DNA of 64,000 nucleotides from Thalassospira marina (GTDB lineage: Bacteria; Pseudomonadota; Alphaproteobacteria; Rhodospirillales; Thalassospiraceae): positions 419,501 through 483,500 of the forward strand of contig NZ_CP024200.1 of the NCBI RefSeq assembly GCF_002844375.1, in the 5' to 3' direction. Positions within the stretch are counted from its first letter, which is position 1. Each line of letters opens with the position of its first letter. Of this stretch, positions 42,894 through 52,639 are shown one piece after another. The notes under the pieces are model-generated. The model was not told the DNA's origin. It did no database searches and was given only the letters and a program-made list of their open reading frames with translations. A program made the position numbers and the translations under genes.

Positions 42894-43709
42894 TTGCGGT
42901 TAAACCGGTTGACGCGCTCGGGTGAAAAAGAGGAGCTGGCGAAATTCTTGCGGTTCTGCCGGGAACGCATTTCGCCCGAGCAGCTTGGCCTGCCCGCGAC
43001 ACGACGGCGCAGGACAAAAGGGTTGCGCCGGGAAGAAGTTGCCACATTGGCCGGCGTCGGCTTGACCTGGTACACCTGGTTTGAGCAAGGGCGCGATATT
43101 CAGGTTTCGGATGATTTTTTGCTGCGTCTCTCACGCGGGTTGCGGCTTAATCGTGCAGAACAGGAACATTTATTCGCACTTTCGCAACGCCAAGCCGTGC
43201 GTGCCATTGCGCCAGCGATAGACCTGCCACCAAGCTTGATTGGCATCGTCAAGCGCTTGCCCGATGCTGCATATGTGCTCGATAACTGCTGGGACGTATT
43301 GGCTTATAACGATGCAGCTTTGACTCTGTTTGAGGATTTGGCAGCCGATAGGCCTAATATGCTGCGGATCGTGTTTTTCTCGAACGCGTATCGCCAAAAA
43401 ATCAGGGACTGGTCTTTTGCCGCCAGATTGGTTTTTCTAAAGGCTCGGCATGATTTTTTAACGGGTGGACGCAGCCCCATTCTTGAGTCATTGCTAGATG
43501 ACGTGATGGGGGCTTCTCCTGAAGCCAAAGAATGGTGGAATGACCCTGAAGCATTGCGTATTGGCGATACCAAAATAGAGCTGAACGATCCCTTAACAGG
43601 GTGGATCACCTTCCAGCTAAGCATATTTTCATATGAAGACCACCCCAATCTTCGTTTGGTGGTTTATACCAACGAGCATTGCAGCCCTTTTACCGATGAT
43701 CAGAACTGA
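42894..43709 (+). CDS. XRE-family regulator with MmyB-like ligand domain
   Basis: A 271-residue regulator beginning with a TTG codon 5 bases after AGGAGG. The N-terminal helix-turn-helix (about 22-80) includes RRTKGLRREEVATLAGVGLTWYTWFEQGRDIQVSDDFLLRLSRGL, characteristic of MmyB-like regulators. The remainder is a PAS-like MmyB ligand-binding domain (LPDAAYVLDNCWDVLAYND and later GRSPILESLLDDVM). It is divergent from the GST gene, a common arrangement in which the regulator represses a detoxification or oxidoreductase gene. The ligand is unknown. Confidence 0.85.
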   Translation: MRLNRLTRSGEKEELAKFLRFCRERISPEQLGLPATRRRRTKGLRREEVATLAGVGLTWYTWFEQGRDIQVSDDFLLRLSRGLRLNRAEQEHLFALSQRQAVRAIAPAIDLPPSLIGIVKRLPDAAYVLDNCWDVLAYNDAALTLFEDLAADRPNMLRIVFFSNAYRQKIRDWSFAARLVFLKARHDFLTGGRSPILESLLDDVMGASPEAKEWWNDPEALRIGDTKIELNDPLTGWITFQLSIFSYEDHPNLRLVVYTNEHCSPFTDDQN

Positions 43710-43783
43710 TTTCGGATTTGATTGTTTGTTTTCGCGTTATTGCAATGGGGTGTTGGCATTGCCTTGGGCGTCTTTTGGGGGAT

Positions 43784-43820
43784 AAAAAAAACGGCAGCAA
43801 AGGAACCGATGCTGCCGTTT
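43784..43820 (-). terminator. Intrinsic terminator of the U32 gene
   Basis: On the minus strand, AACGGCAGCA pairs perfectly with TGCTGCCGTT, followed by TTTTTT (the A run at 43784-43790). It lies 28 bases beyond the U32 gene stop. Confidence 0.88.
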
Positions 43821-43847
43821 GATGTTTGAGATGATGCGTTAGGTGGT

Positions 43848-45494
43848 TTATTCCGCCGCCACCGTCTTGCCATCGTGTTCGAGCATTTCGCCCTGTTTGC
43901 GTTTGGCGAGGATTTCGCGGGCTTTGGCGTATTGCGGGTCATGCCAGAAGATCAGGCAGCCATTGCAGCCACGGCCGCAGCACCCTTGCGTTCCGACACG
44001 CGGGGTGCGGAAGGTGCGGTCTTTCTGGCGTTCATCAAGGGCGTCCTGCAGGGCTTCGCGTTTGGCGTCGTAGCGTTCCGGGTTGCCCTTGCCCATTTCA
44101 ATTTTGTGCCCTTCCTGATCCAGCTTCATGCGCTGCCATTCATCCGGTGTCAGGGCCTTTTCCTTGCGGATGATGGTCATGGGCGGGAAGGCGGTGCGCA
44201 GATATTCCGGGTCTTCCTGTTCGAGCAGGGAAAACGGAATACGAACCATCGGTTTGGCCCCGGCATGAACGGCTTCACCAACTTTGCCGGTATTGGCGTC
44301 GATAAATTCATACATGCGGATAAAAATGGTCTGGCGGCCCTTGGGTGGGACAATTTCCAGCACATCACCCGCCAACAGGCGATTTTTGACCGAAACGATA
44401 AAGGCGTCGTCTTCCACCCGTTCGATCAGCCCGGCAAATTCCCAGTCGGAAACGTTGCTGGAGCTGTCATAACCATGGGCATAATTGGTCAACCGGCCTT
44501 CGTGGAAGGCCAGCGTGTAACCCCGGTTGGGGATGGTAGCCAGTTCCTTCATATAGGGTTCGGGCGACCAGTTTTCGGGGTCGTCATACCAGTCATCAAT
44601 TGCCATGCGATAGGCACGCGCGACCAGCCCGGCGTAATAGGGGCTTTTGCCGCGGCCTTCGACCTTCAGGCTGTCAACGCCGATTTTAAGGTAATCTTCC
44701 AGTTTCGGCATGATGCACAGATCGCGCGAATTGAGGATGTATGATCCGCGCTCGTCTTCCTGAATTTCCATCAGCTCGCCGGGGCGCATTTCTTCTTCGA
44801 GGAAGAAATCAAACAGTTCCATATTTTCTTCGGTCAGGTTCAGTTCCTTGACCGTGCCGTCCTTCAGCTTCATATGGACCTTGTATTTCCAGCGGCAACT
44901 ATTGGCACATGCGCCCTGGTTGGCGCCGCGTTCGGCCATGAAGTTGGACAGCAGGCAGCGACCAGAATAAGTCATGCACATGGAGCCATGCACAAAGGCT
45001 TCGATTTTGATGTCCTGGCATTTTTCGCGAATTTCGGTCAGTTCCTCGTAGGAAACCTCACGGCCCAGCACCACCAGTTTTGCGCCGATGCTTTGCCAGA
45101 ATTTGACGGACTGCCACGAACAGACATTGGCCTGGGTGGAAACATGCAGCGGAATTTCCGGGGCCTGTTCGCGTACAAACATGAAAACGCCGGGATCGGC
45201 GACAATCAACCCGTCTGGCTGAACCTTGCGCACGGTTTCAACATATTCCGGCAGTTTGGAAATGTCCTTGTTGTGCGAAAACAGGTTCAGCGTCAGATAA
45301 ACCCGCACCCCGTGCTGGTGGGCAAATTCAATGCCATCCACCACATCATCCAGCGACATCTGGCTTTTGACCCGCAACGACAGATCGGGCGTGCCCATAT
45401 AAACGGCATCCGCGCCATACAGCACAGCAATTTTAAGCTTTTCCAAAGAGCCAGCAGGCATCAACAATTCGGAACGGCGCGATTGATCACTCAT
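43848..45494 (-). CDS. U32 peptidase-family protein (TrhP/RlhA-like)
   Basis: A 548-residue U32-family protein. The barrel start is MPAGSLEKLKIAVLYGADAVYMG, and the family signature is AFVHGSMCMTYSGRCLLSNFM, followed by cysteines ANQGACANSCRWKY. These cysteines with later ones are those that support RNA-hydroxylation activity in TrhP and RlhA. The C-terminal region (about 490-548) is extra, Lys/Arg-rich and contains CCGRGCNGCLIFWHD, so it could hold another metal site. Modern family knowledge favours tRNA or rRNA hydroxylation over proteolysis, but this member's target is undetermined. It is a single-gene transcription unit. Confidence 0.82.
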   Translation of the reverse strand: MSDQSRRSELLMPAGSLEKLKIAVLYGADAVYMGTPDLSLRVKSQMSLDDVVDGIEFAHQHGVRVYLTLNLFSHNKDISKLPEYVETVRKVQPDGLIVADPGVFMFVREQAPEIPLHVSTQANVCSWQSVKFWQSIGAKLVVLGREVSYEELTEIREKCQDIKIEAFVHGSMCMTYSGRCLLSNFMAERGANQGACANSCRWKYKVHMKLKDGTVKELNLTEENMELFDFFLEEEMRPGELMEIQEDERGSYILNSRDLCIMPKLEDYLKIGVDSLKVEGRGKSPYYAGLVARAYRMAIDDWYDDPENWSPEPYMKELATIPNRGYTLAFHEGRLTNYAHGYDSSSNVSDWEFAGLIERVEDDAFIVSVKNRLLAGDVLEIVPPKGRQTIFIRMYEFIDANTGKVGEAVHAGAKPMVRIPFSLLEQEDPEYLRTAFPPMTIIRKEKALTPDEWQRMKLDQEGHKIEMGKGNPERYDAKREALQDALDERQKDRTFRTPRVGTQGCCGRGCNGCLIFWHDPQYAKAREILAKRKQGEMLEHDGKTVAAE

Positions 45495-45668
45495 ATCGTC
45501 GGTCTTTATTTATGGAATGCGGGGGAATTCTCTCTCGTTCTGGCGCGGTCATATCATACCTTGGCACCAGATTGCGCCCAAAATTACATATTTCGCGCAA
45601 TTTGCCTAGGCCTGCTGCTGCAGGGCTGTATTGAATCAGCCGCAGGCAGTCCGCCAAATGCCACAGCA

Positions 45669-45702
45669 AAACACCCGCCAGCGCATTGCAGGGCGGGTGT
45701 TT
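45669..45702 (-). terminator. Terminator of the RiPP operon
   Basis: AAACACCCGCC (45669-45679) pairs perfectly with GGCGGGTGTTT (45692-45702). It lies about 120 bases beyond the sedolisin stop on the minus strand, and no gene intervenes, so it probably ends the RiPP transcript. Confidence 0.7.
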
Positions 45703-45825
45703 GAATAAGGCATTGTCTGATCAGTTGGGACTGGCGGGCGGAATGGCCGTCGGTTTCGACATCCTAGACCATTGCTGATCTTGGAGGGGTACCTTTGCAT
45801 TGCGACCAATCATGCTGCCCGCGGG

Positions 45826-47454
45826 TTAAGCGTTGCCAGCCTGGGTATGGAAATATGCATACAGCTTTTCACCTTCGGGGGAGCCAAGGCCGGTGCAGGC
45901 ATTCCAACCGGGGCCAGCATGATAATAGCCGTTGTTGCCTTCGATAATATTGGAAAAGCCGACGCCGGTCGCAGCGCATTTATATAGCTCGGAATTTATA
46001 TTGCCCACAGGTTCCCCCAGCCCTTGATTAAGCCTGGCAACAAGGCCAGCCCAAAGTGGGACAACGGCACTGGTGCCACCCACGAAGCTCCATTTACCGT
46101 TACGGTAATATTTGTAGCCGGTTAAAGGATCGGCATTTGCCGAAACATCTGGCACGCCCCGTCCCGGTTGGCCATTCGGGCTTTGTGGCAGGGGCAGGTT
46201 TTGCTGATAAGTCGGGACTGCGAACGAACTGCTGATGCCGCCACCAGATGCCCCTCCCCACGAGAAGGCCAGATTGTCCCAAACGACTTCCGAGATGATG
46301 CGATTGTTTTTGGTTTCGATCTGTGTGCCGCCGCAGCCGAGAATTTCGGGGATACAGGCCGGGAAATTGGTTGTCGGAGCGCTACCGCCATTATTGGCGC
46401 CGTGATCCCCGGACGAGGACAGGACGGTTACATAATGGGCGGCGGCAAGCTTGCAGTATTTTTGCGTCATTTCACGTGCTTTGGCCGGATAGGTTTCTTC
46501 TGATCCCCCCCAACTGATCGAAATGATGTCCGGGTTGTTTGTTTTATCGCCAAGAATGGTTTGAAGTGCCAGGGCAAACGAATAGCTGTAATTTGGCACA
46601 AAATAGACGAAAAACTCTGCCCCTGGTGCGACTGCCCCGGCAATTTGAATGTCGAGCACGACTTCGCTGTCATTATTGCTGTTTTGGCCGGGATTATTTT
46701 CTGCACCGGCAACACCAATGGCGGTAATAGCCGGTGTCTTGAGGTTATATTTGGCAAAGTAAGCGTCAATGTCGGCCTGCGTGTAACCACCGCCCAATTC
46801 AACAATCGCGATGCGCTGCCCTGTGCCATCCAGTTTTGGCGGGAAGTCATACATTTCGGCAATGGTCGTGGCATCATATGATGTCGGGTAATCGCCCTGT
46901 GCCGTTTGGGTGCCGTTTTGGGCGGTCTGCGTCATTGCCGTCGCAATTTCAGAAATTTGATCATGATTTGGTTGATGGCGAAGATGCGGGGCTGCCAGGG
47001 GAATGGTATCCAGCCCGGAAACAAAGTCGATGATGTCAGAAAGTTCTTTGGGAATGTGAATGTCTTCGCCATGACCAAAGCAGGCCACACCATTGACCAC
47101 GACGGTCGCCAGCGTAATGCCAAAGGAGGCATTGATGGCAGCGACGGAAGCTTCAAAAGAAAGAATGCCTGGAATGCCTGCATTGTTGATGGGCTGTAAC
47201 CCGGCGGTCGTGGCCCATTGCGTGACCTGCTGGATAGCATCCAGCGAAGGATGCAGGTTTTGTTGCAATGTCGCGCGTGTTTTTCGCCGTCCTTTGTTTT
47301 TCAGGTTGGCGAGTTTTGCATCCGTAATGTTTTTCGCGCTACCCGGCGCAAGATGGATGTTGAATTTGACACGTTCGTCACCGGCGCGGGCAAGGGCTTT
47401 TGGGCTTTGTTGAAAGACGGGATGCGCTGTACCGGAAAGCCTTATAGAGGTCAT
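45826..47454 (-). CDS. Sedolisin-family (S53) serine-carboxyl peptidase
   Basis: A 542-residue S53 protease with a pro-domain (about 1-180, containing VKFNIHLAPGSAK and an N-terminal activation fold) and a subtilisin-like catalytic domain. Catalytic residues are Glu264 and Asp268 (NNDSEVVLDIQIAG), oxyanion Asp350 (SSGDHGAN) and Ser462 (VGGTSAVVPLWAGL), so the site is complete. There is no obvious Sec signal peptide, which is unusual because most sedolisins are secreted. It begins 42 bases after the SagB-P450 gene with a good AGGGAA site and has a terminator behind it, so it is the last gene of the RiPP operon. It is the best candidate for leader removal, by inference. Confidence 0.92.
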   Translation of the reverse strand: MTSIRLSGTAHPVFQQSPKALARAGDERVKFNIHLAPGSAKNITDAKLANLKNKGRRKTRATLQQNLHPSLDAIQQVTQWATTAGLQPINNAGIPGILSFEASVAAINASFGITLATVVVNGVACFGHGEDIHIPKELSDIIDFVSGLDTIPLAAPHLRHQPNHDQISEIATAMTQTAQNGTQTAQGDYPTSYDATTIAEMYDFPPKLDGTGQRIAIVELGGGYTQADIDAYFAKYNLKTPAITAIGVAGAENNPGQNSNNDSEVVLDIQIAGAVAPGAEFFVYFVPNYSYSFALALQTILGDKTNNPDIISISWGGSEETYPAKAREMTQKYCKLAAAHYVTVLSSSGDHGANNGGSAPTTNFPACIPEILGCGGTQIETKNNRIISEVVWDNLAFSWGGASGGGISSSFAVPTYQQNLPLPQSPNGQPGRGVPDVSANADPLTGYKYYRNGKWSFVGGTSAVVPLWAGLVARLNQGLGEPVGNINSELYKCAATGVGFSNIIEGNNGYYHAGPGWNACTGLGSPEGEKLYAYFHTQAGNA

Positions 47455-47496
47455 GATGGTGTTCCCTGATCCTGATTTTGGCTGAGAAGTAAGATG

Positions 47497-50256
47497 CTAT
47501 GCCGCGTTAAAACGAACGTTGAGGTGTGTAAGCCCTCGAAAAGGCAGGCAGTTGGACCATGCTGGCGTGGCTAGGTCATCAAGCGGTTCGATTGAGCGGC
47601 AATGCTTAAGTAGCCAGGTTAAAATGCTGGCACCTTCAACCCGGGCCAGTTGATGGCCGATGCAAAAATGGGTGCCGCGTCCAAAGGCAAAATGCGGTTT
47701 TTGCGGGCGTTCGATCATGAATGTGTCGGGTTCTGCGAAGTGCGCGGCATCGCGATTGGCCGCAGCAAGCAGAAACATGATGACCTCGCCTGGCATGAAG
47801 GCATGATGACGATAGGTCAGGGGGTGTTTCAGGGTGCGAACGGCCAGTCGGATCGGGCTTTCAAAGCGCAGGCATTCTTCAACTGTATTGGGAATGAGAG
47901 AGCGATTTTGCCGTAACTTTTCCAACTGATCAGGATGCTGTATCAGCAATAGCAGGCTGTTCCCGATCATGTTGGTCACGGTATCCCGGCCACCAATCAG
48001 AAGTAGCATGCATTGCGCTGTCATTTCCTGCCAGGACAGGACCTGGTTTGCTGCAACAATATCGGACAGAACATCGTTGGGGCGTGGACGGGCTTGACGC
48101 TCCGATAACAGGATGTGGATGTATTCGGCGAAGGCATGGATGTCGCGTGTGACGTGTTCAAGGCTGCTGGCAGATTGATCAAAGTTATCGATTTGGCTGG
48201 TCAGCAATGCGGTCCAGCCCTGAAGTTTGGGCCAATCGGTGCGTGGAATGCCCAGCATCGCACAGGTTACATTTACCGGCAGGTCGCGCCCCAGATCAGC
48301 AATGATATCAAAGCGGCGGGCATCAAGGCCGGGTTGCAATGCTTCGTTAATCAAATCGTCGATTTGTGGCCTAAGAGCATTGATTGCAGCGGGTTTAAAG
48401 GCCCCGCGAATGTGGGTGGCAATGCGATCATGGTCGGGTGGGTCACGCATGGACATCATTTGCGCCAGATAGTGCGCAATATCTGGTGATTGTGCCAATG
48501 GTCTGGTGCCGACAGTTGCCTGGTGATTAACGCTCATGGCGGGATGGCTGATCAATTTGGCTGTGTCATCGTAACTCGAGATCAGCCATGCACCAGACAT
48601 CGTGCGATGTATGGGTTCTTCGTCTAGAAGGCGACGGTATAAACCGCCTGGGTCCGGGTGATTGACGGGTTGTTCAAGAAACGACTTTGTTGCTTTGGCC
48701 AGGGATGGGGACGCTTTTCGTCCTTTTGTGGCTGGCGTCCGGGTTTGGTCCACGGTATTGCCTTTGGAGATATCAGGGGATGTGTCTTCTGGCTGTTTTC
48801 CTTTGCGGCCCAGCATGAAATCCCCAACCGGAGATTCAGAAAAGTAATCCAGCGCGTTGGTGTCGAGTTTCAATTCCGAAAGGCCATTGCCCAGCGCGCA
48901 GGGTGCCAGCCCCATTGCGGTTGCAACCAGATACATAGACCCCATAAGGACGCCGACATGTTTCAACGTCGTGGCATAGGCCATCGAACGGTATTTCCAT
49001 GACATGCGTTCAAAGCGCGACGTCATGGTAAATAAAATTTGCGGTTCTGGGGCTCCGGCAGCGGAGATTGACGCCTGCCTTAGCAATTTTTGCCGGTGGG
49101 TTTCTGATGTATCAACCCGGATTAATTGATGCGCGGCAGCGTCATAATAATAAATCGCAGCTTCAAGCCCCTGACACAGCCGAACCGTGACATAAAGTTC
49201 CAATTCATACATGGCACCGCCATTGGGGTAGGGGCGGTTGCTTTCCTGGTATTTTTGTCCGCGTTCTGGCGAAATATCATAAAGGGCGCGTATTCTGGCC
49301 GTGCGAAACAGAAAGGTGCCAAGCTCTTCCAGCGTGATGGGGTTTTCATCGTCATGGTGTCGCCAGGAATGGCGTTGTTCCATCACGGTTTGAAAACCGG
49401 GCTCCTGATGGGGGGGCGTTGTTTCGGGGCAGGGAAGATGAACAACCTCGCCCTCGGGCAGGGGTTTTAGGGCGGGCGGTGCCGGGATGATGCCGTCAAA
49501 GGGGAAATATGCCCCTAACGGGTCGCTATGGCTTCCGCTGCGGGTGTGGGCGTGAAAGGTAAGATCGTGAAATTCCCATTGCCGCAAGGCAGGATGGGTG
49601 TCTTCTTCGGCGATGCCATCTGCATTGATCGGGCATATTGCACGTGCCGCCAACAGATATGCGAAGATGTCGGAAATGATTCTTGGATTGATATTTTTCA
49701 GGTGATTGCAGGTGTGTTGAACCGATAAAGGCGACGACAGCGTGTGAAGGATTTGCGCCAGGTCGGGCTGATGGATTGAAATTTTTATCCCCGACAGCGG
49801 TGTTTCAAGGATAAAGGCGCCTTCATGCTGGCGACAATGTGCGAAGCGTGAAAGCTGATAACTGCTGTTTGCGTCAAGCCGCGCAGGGGTAAACAGCTCG
49901 CCATATCGCATCGGCTGAACTGACAGTCTTTTTTGGCCATCAATTTGCAATGAATATTGAAGCAGGGCGCGCTTGCCGAGCGTTTCGAGCATAAAATACA
50001 GAAATGCAACGTCAGTAGCCTGTCCGGTTGCGGCGACTGTTGTGGCAAGCTGATCAAGATTGTATCCGTCGGTATTTGCCAAAGAAGTAATGGCATTAAC
50101 GACGCTTAAAGGCATGCCTGTGAACGGCACCTGACCGCCCGGATATGCAACCAGAGGATTATCGTTGATATCGGAAACGATTGCTGCGTGGTCAGCCAGC
50201 ACGATTAACGGAGCTGTGGCTGTATTTCTTGAATGTTGCGTGGTTATGGCGGTCAT
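47497..50256 (-). CDS. SagB-type dehydrogenase fused to cytochrome P450
   Basis: A 919-residue fusion in three parts. Residues about 1-285 form a poorly conserved domain typical of the N-terminal extension of long SagB proteins. Residues about 285-485 form the FMN-dependent nitroreductase-fold SagB dehydrogenase, with MEQRHSWRH, PNGGAMYELELYV and Lys421-Tyr422 in MSWKYRSMAYATTLKHVG matching the azoline-oxidase active site. After a 60-residue disordered linker comes a complete P450 (about 530-919): I-helix GGRDTV, ExxR at Glu794-Arg797 and heme-thiolate Cys865 in FAFGRGTHFCIGHQLAR. It would oxidise azolines to azoles and add a further oxidation, all within the RiPP operon. Confidence 0.9.
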   Translation of the reverse strand: MTAITTQHSRNTATAPLIVLADHAAIVSDINDNPLVAYPGGQVPFTGMPLSVVNAITSLANTDGYNLDQLATTVAATGQATDVAFLYFMLETLGKRALLQYSLQIDGQKRLSVQPMRYGELFTPARLDANSSYQLSRFAHCRQHEGAFILETPLSGIKISIHQPDLAQILHTLSSPLSVQHTCNHLKNINPRIISDIFAYLLAARAICPINADGIAEEDTHPALRQWEFHDLTFHAHTRSGSHSDPLGAYFPFDGIIPAPPALKPLPEGEVVHLPCPETTPPHQEPGFQTVMEQRHSWRHHDDENPITLEELGTFLFRTARIRALYDISPERGQKYQESNRPYPNGGAMYELELYVTVRLCQGLEAAIYYYDAAAHQLIRVDTSETHRQKLLRQASISAAGAPEPQILFTMTSRFERMSWKYRSMAYATTLKHVGVLMGSMYLVATAMGLAPCALGNGLSELKLDTNALDYFSESPVGDFMLGRKGKQPEDTSPDISKGNTVDQTRTPATKGRKASPSLAKATKSFLEQPVNHPDPGGLYRRLLDEEPIHRTMSGAWLISSYDDTAKLISHPAMSVNHQATVGTRPLAQSPDIAHYLAQMMSMRDPPDHDRIATHIRGAFKPAAINALRPQIDDLINEALQPGLDARRFDIIADLGRDLPVNVTCAMLGIPRTDWPKLQGWTALLTSQIDNFDQSASSLEHVTRDIHAFAEYIHILLSERQARPRPNDVLSDIVAANQVLSWQEMTAQCMLLLIGGRDTVTNMIGNSLLLLIQHPDQLEKLRQNRSLIPNTVEECLRFESPIRLAVRTLKHPLTYRHHAFMPGEVIMFLLAAANRDAAHFAEPDTFMIERPQKPHFAFGRGTHFCIGHQLARVEGASILTWLLKHCRSIEPLDDLATPAWSNCLPFRGLTHLNVRFNAA

Positions 50257-50281
50257 GGCTGTTTCCTATGCCTGGCAAGTT

Positions 50282-52543
50282 TTACAAAAAGCACGGGATC
50301 GGATTCAGCTCGTGTTCGGCGAGTTCGCGTTCCTGCCAACCTAGCGTGACCGGAACGGTAAACAGGCGGCCTGGGGCATAGCGGGCCCAGAAATGGCGTA
50401 ATCCCGGGACAATCACCTTTACAACCGGCAGGTCAATATCCGGCCGGGTTTGGTCTAAAAACAGCAATTCCATGCCGCGATCTTCGATCAGTTCCTGAAA
50501 GGCCAGTACGTCCTCCAGCAGGTCGTCATGTTCGCGGATCGGGAAATCCTGGAGCCGGCGCAGGGGGCTATTGGGTAAGGGGGCCAGATAAGGCTGATTT
50601 TCAAGGGTGGCCGTTTTCCACCAATGATGATTTTCATCTTCCGGGAAGCGATAGGTCCCGCTGCCATCTGCCTTCATATCGACAACGGCGTGCAGGAACT
50701 GGTTCATCTCGGTCAGAGCACGGCGCAGTGCCAAGCGTGGATCATAGTGCGAGCCAAAGGCACACAAGATGTCTTCGCAAGGTTTATCAATGCGGCGCGA
50801 TACAGCGACAAAAGTGGGAATGCCCAGGTCGTTGGTAATGTCGAGAACCCATAGGGGGCGGTTTAGTTCCTTGTATTTTTGGCGCAATTTGTTGACGTAA
50901 TCATCCTGGAAACTATCGAGATCCAGGGCTGGGCGTTGGAAGCGGTTATACCACCACATTGCCACCGCATCGCGTTCGACCAGTTCCATCGCGCCCTGCA
51001 AAATGGCATCTTCCAGGCAGGTGCCGGCTGCATTGCCATTTGAATCCGCCCAATACTGAAAGTCATTTCCAAGCGGGTAATTGTAATACAGATACCCGGT
51101 TGGCAAATATTTGTAGCGATTTTCGGTGATCGACCAAACCGGGCTCCATTCTATACTGGCATTTTCGTCAAAGCGTTGCGGAACAACGGCAAATTTTAAA
51201 TCCCGGCTGTTCCAAGCATCCCGGTCTTCATATTGCTGGTCGCTATAAAGCATGCAGTCATTGGGATGAATGGCGCGAGATCCCAATTCTGCGTAGCTTG
51301 CCGTGATCCGGTTTTCATTGCCAAAATACAGGCCGGAATAGCGTTCCAGGGCTTCGGCAAGGGCGCTGGCCTTGGCCTGGGTATCGGTTGTGCCTTTGCC
51401 CGCCGAGCGTGTTCGTAAACCACGCCGCAAAAAAGTAAGATTGATGGTGCGTACGGCAAAATTGTGCCCTGCGCCATAGGCGGGCAATATTTCGTGTAGC
51501 CCTTCGTCCATTTTTTCAAGTTCGCGAACGGCACCGATATAGGGGCTGATGTGATGGGAAAAATCATTGAGAAGCTGTTGCGGGGATTTGGCACGATGAC
51601 CACCGTCCACGGTGTAGGTTTTAGCCCGATGGCTAAGGGTGGGGGCGGCTGGCATTTCGCCGACATCGCCATCGCCACAACCACAAACAGGGCATTGTGG
51701 ACGGGGAACCAGGGTGTGGTGACTTGCATGCAGGTTCAGCATGTTCAGGGTGAACATTTTGCCCGAATTGCTGTTTTCGATGCCGCCCGCGATCCATTTT
51801 GCGGTTTGCAGTGCCGCGAGTTGAATGCCGATTTCAACACTGGCGCCATTAAAGGCCCGACTGATCGGAAACGGATTTTTCTGGTCGAAACTGTTTTGTA
51901 AATACGTGTCAACTTCGCGGTTCAGGCGCAGCCTTTGCGCCAGGCAGGCCCAACATCCACCCTCGGACGGTTTGAAAACCGGGCCGACCCAACTGATGAC
52001 GCCATGTGGTTTGACCGCGATCCACGGTTTGCCAGCGGCCAGGGCCTGTTTGTTGAAGGCTTCCATCCCGGAATGCAGGTAATCGTCTGTAATGACGACC
52101 CCCATATCCCAGTTATCTTCCTGGGTAACGGCAATGTTAAAGGTTGCCAATGCCGAAATGAACGGGGCCGCTTGTGCCTGCCCCAGCGTAACAACCCGAA
52201 CTTTGGTTGCGGCCAGCTTTTGCCGTGCTGTTTCGGGTTCAAGGGTTAATGCCTGCCAAAAATTACGGTCGGCCGAATTTCCGGCTGTGCTGGCATCATC
52301 AATATACTGTTTTTCGTGCAGCATATCGACGACATAGAGCACCTCGGCAAAGCTGCATTGGTCTTGTACAGTTTCGGCAATGTCATCAATTGTGCGCGTG
52401 CCATCCATCAAGGGGATCAGCGCACAATTTCGTTCACCTTTAAGGATGATGCTGCCGGTTTCAGACAGCAGATAAACGCCTTCGGGCGGAAGAACCTGGA
52501 CATGAAAATAAGGTTTTATGCGCGGCTTTTTTACGTCAGGCAT
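50282..52543 (-). CDS. Fused E1-like/YcaO cyclodehydratase (TOMM biosynthesis)
   Basis: A 753-residue TOMM cyclodehydratase. The N-terminal part (about 1-290) is the leader-binding E1-like scaffold with a RiPP-recognition-element-like start (EGVYLLSETGSIILKG) and a zinc tetrathiolate of Cys197, Cys200, Cys284 and Cys287 (CWAC, CPVC). The YcaO part (about 315-753) has ATP-binding segments SALAEALERYSGLYFGNE and LQGAMELVERDAVAMWWYN and RRALTEMNQF. It turns Cys, Ser or Thr into azolines with ATP. The C terminus is NPIPCFL instead of the usual PxPxP. It follows the precursor gene and is 25 bases before the SagB-P450 gene. Confidence 0.95.
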   Translation of the reverse strand: MPDVKKPRIKPYFHVQVLPPEGVYLLSETGSIILKGERNCALIPLMDGTRTIDDIAETVQDQCSFAEVLYVVDMLHEKQYIDDASTAGNSADRNFWQALTLEPETARQKLAATKVRVVTLGQAQAAPFISALATFNIAVTQEDNWDMGVVITDDYLHSGMEAFNKQALAAGKPWIAVKPHGVISWVGPVFKPSEGGCWACLAQRLRLNREVDTYLQNSFDQKNPFPISRAFNGASVEIGIQLAALQTAKWIAGGIENSNSGKMFTLNMLNLHASHHTLVPRPQCPVCGCGDGDVGEMPAAPTLSHRAKTYTVDGGHRAKSPQQLLNDFSHHISPYIGAVRELEKMDEGLHEILPAYGAGHNFAVRTINLTFLRRGLRTRSAGKGTTDTQAKASALAEALERYSGLYFGNENRITASYAELGSRAIHPNDCMLYSDQQYEDRDAWNSRDLKFAVVPQRFDENASIEWSPVWSITENRYKYLPTGYLYYNYPLGNDFQYWADSNGNAAGTCLEDAILQGAMELVERDAVAMWWYNRFQRPALDLDSFQDDYVNKLRQKYKELNRPLWVLDITNDLGIPTFVAVSRRIDKPCEDILCAFGSHYDPRLALRRALTEMNQFLHAVVDMKADGSGTYRFPEDENHHWWKTATLENQPYLAPLPNSPLRRLQDFPIREHDDLLEDVLAFQELIEDRGMELLFLDQTRPDIDLPVVKVIVPGLRHFWARYAPGRLFTVPVTLGWQERELAEHELNPIPCFL

Positions 52544-52639
52544 CTTACACCCTGTGCGTTGAACATGAAGGAAAAGGGATTTCAGGCAGTGCGCGCCATT
52601 TGGTGATCAGGCAATGCGGATACATGCTGAATGGCAGGT

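Noticed and set aside
47497..50256. SagB and P450 as two genes joined by a sequencing frame error
   Set aside because: The linker (about 486-530) is a continuous open frame with no internal start and ribosome-site pair seen, and both halves are in the same frame, so a true fusion is more likely.
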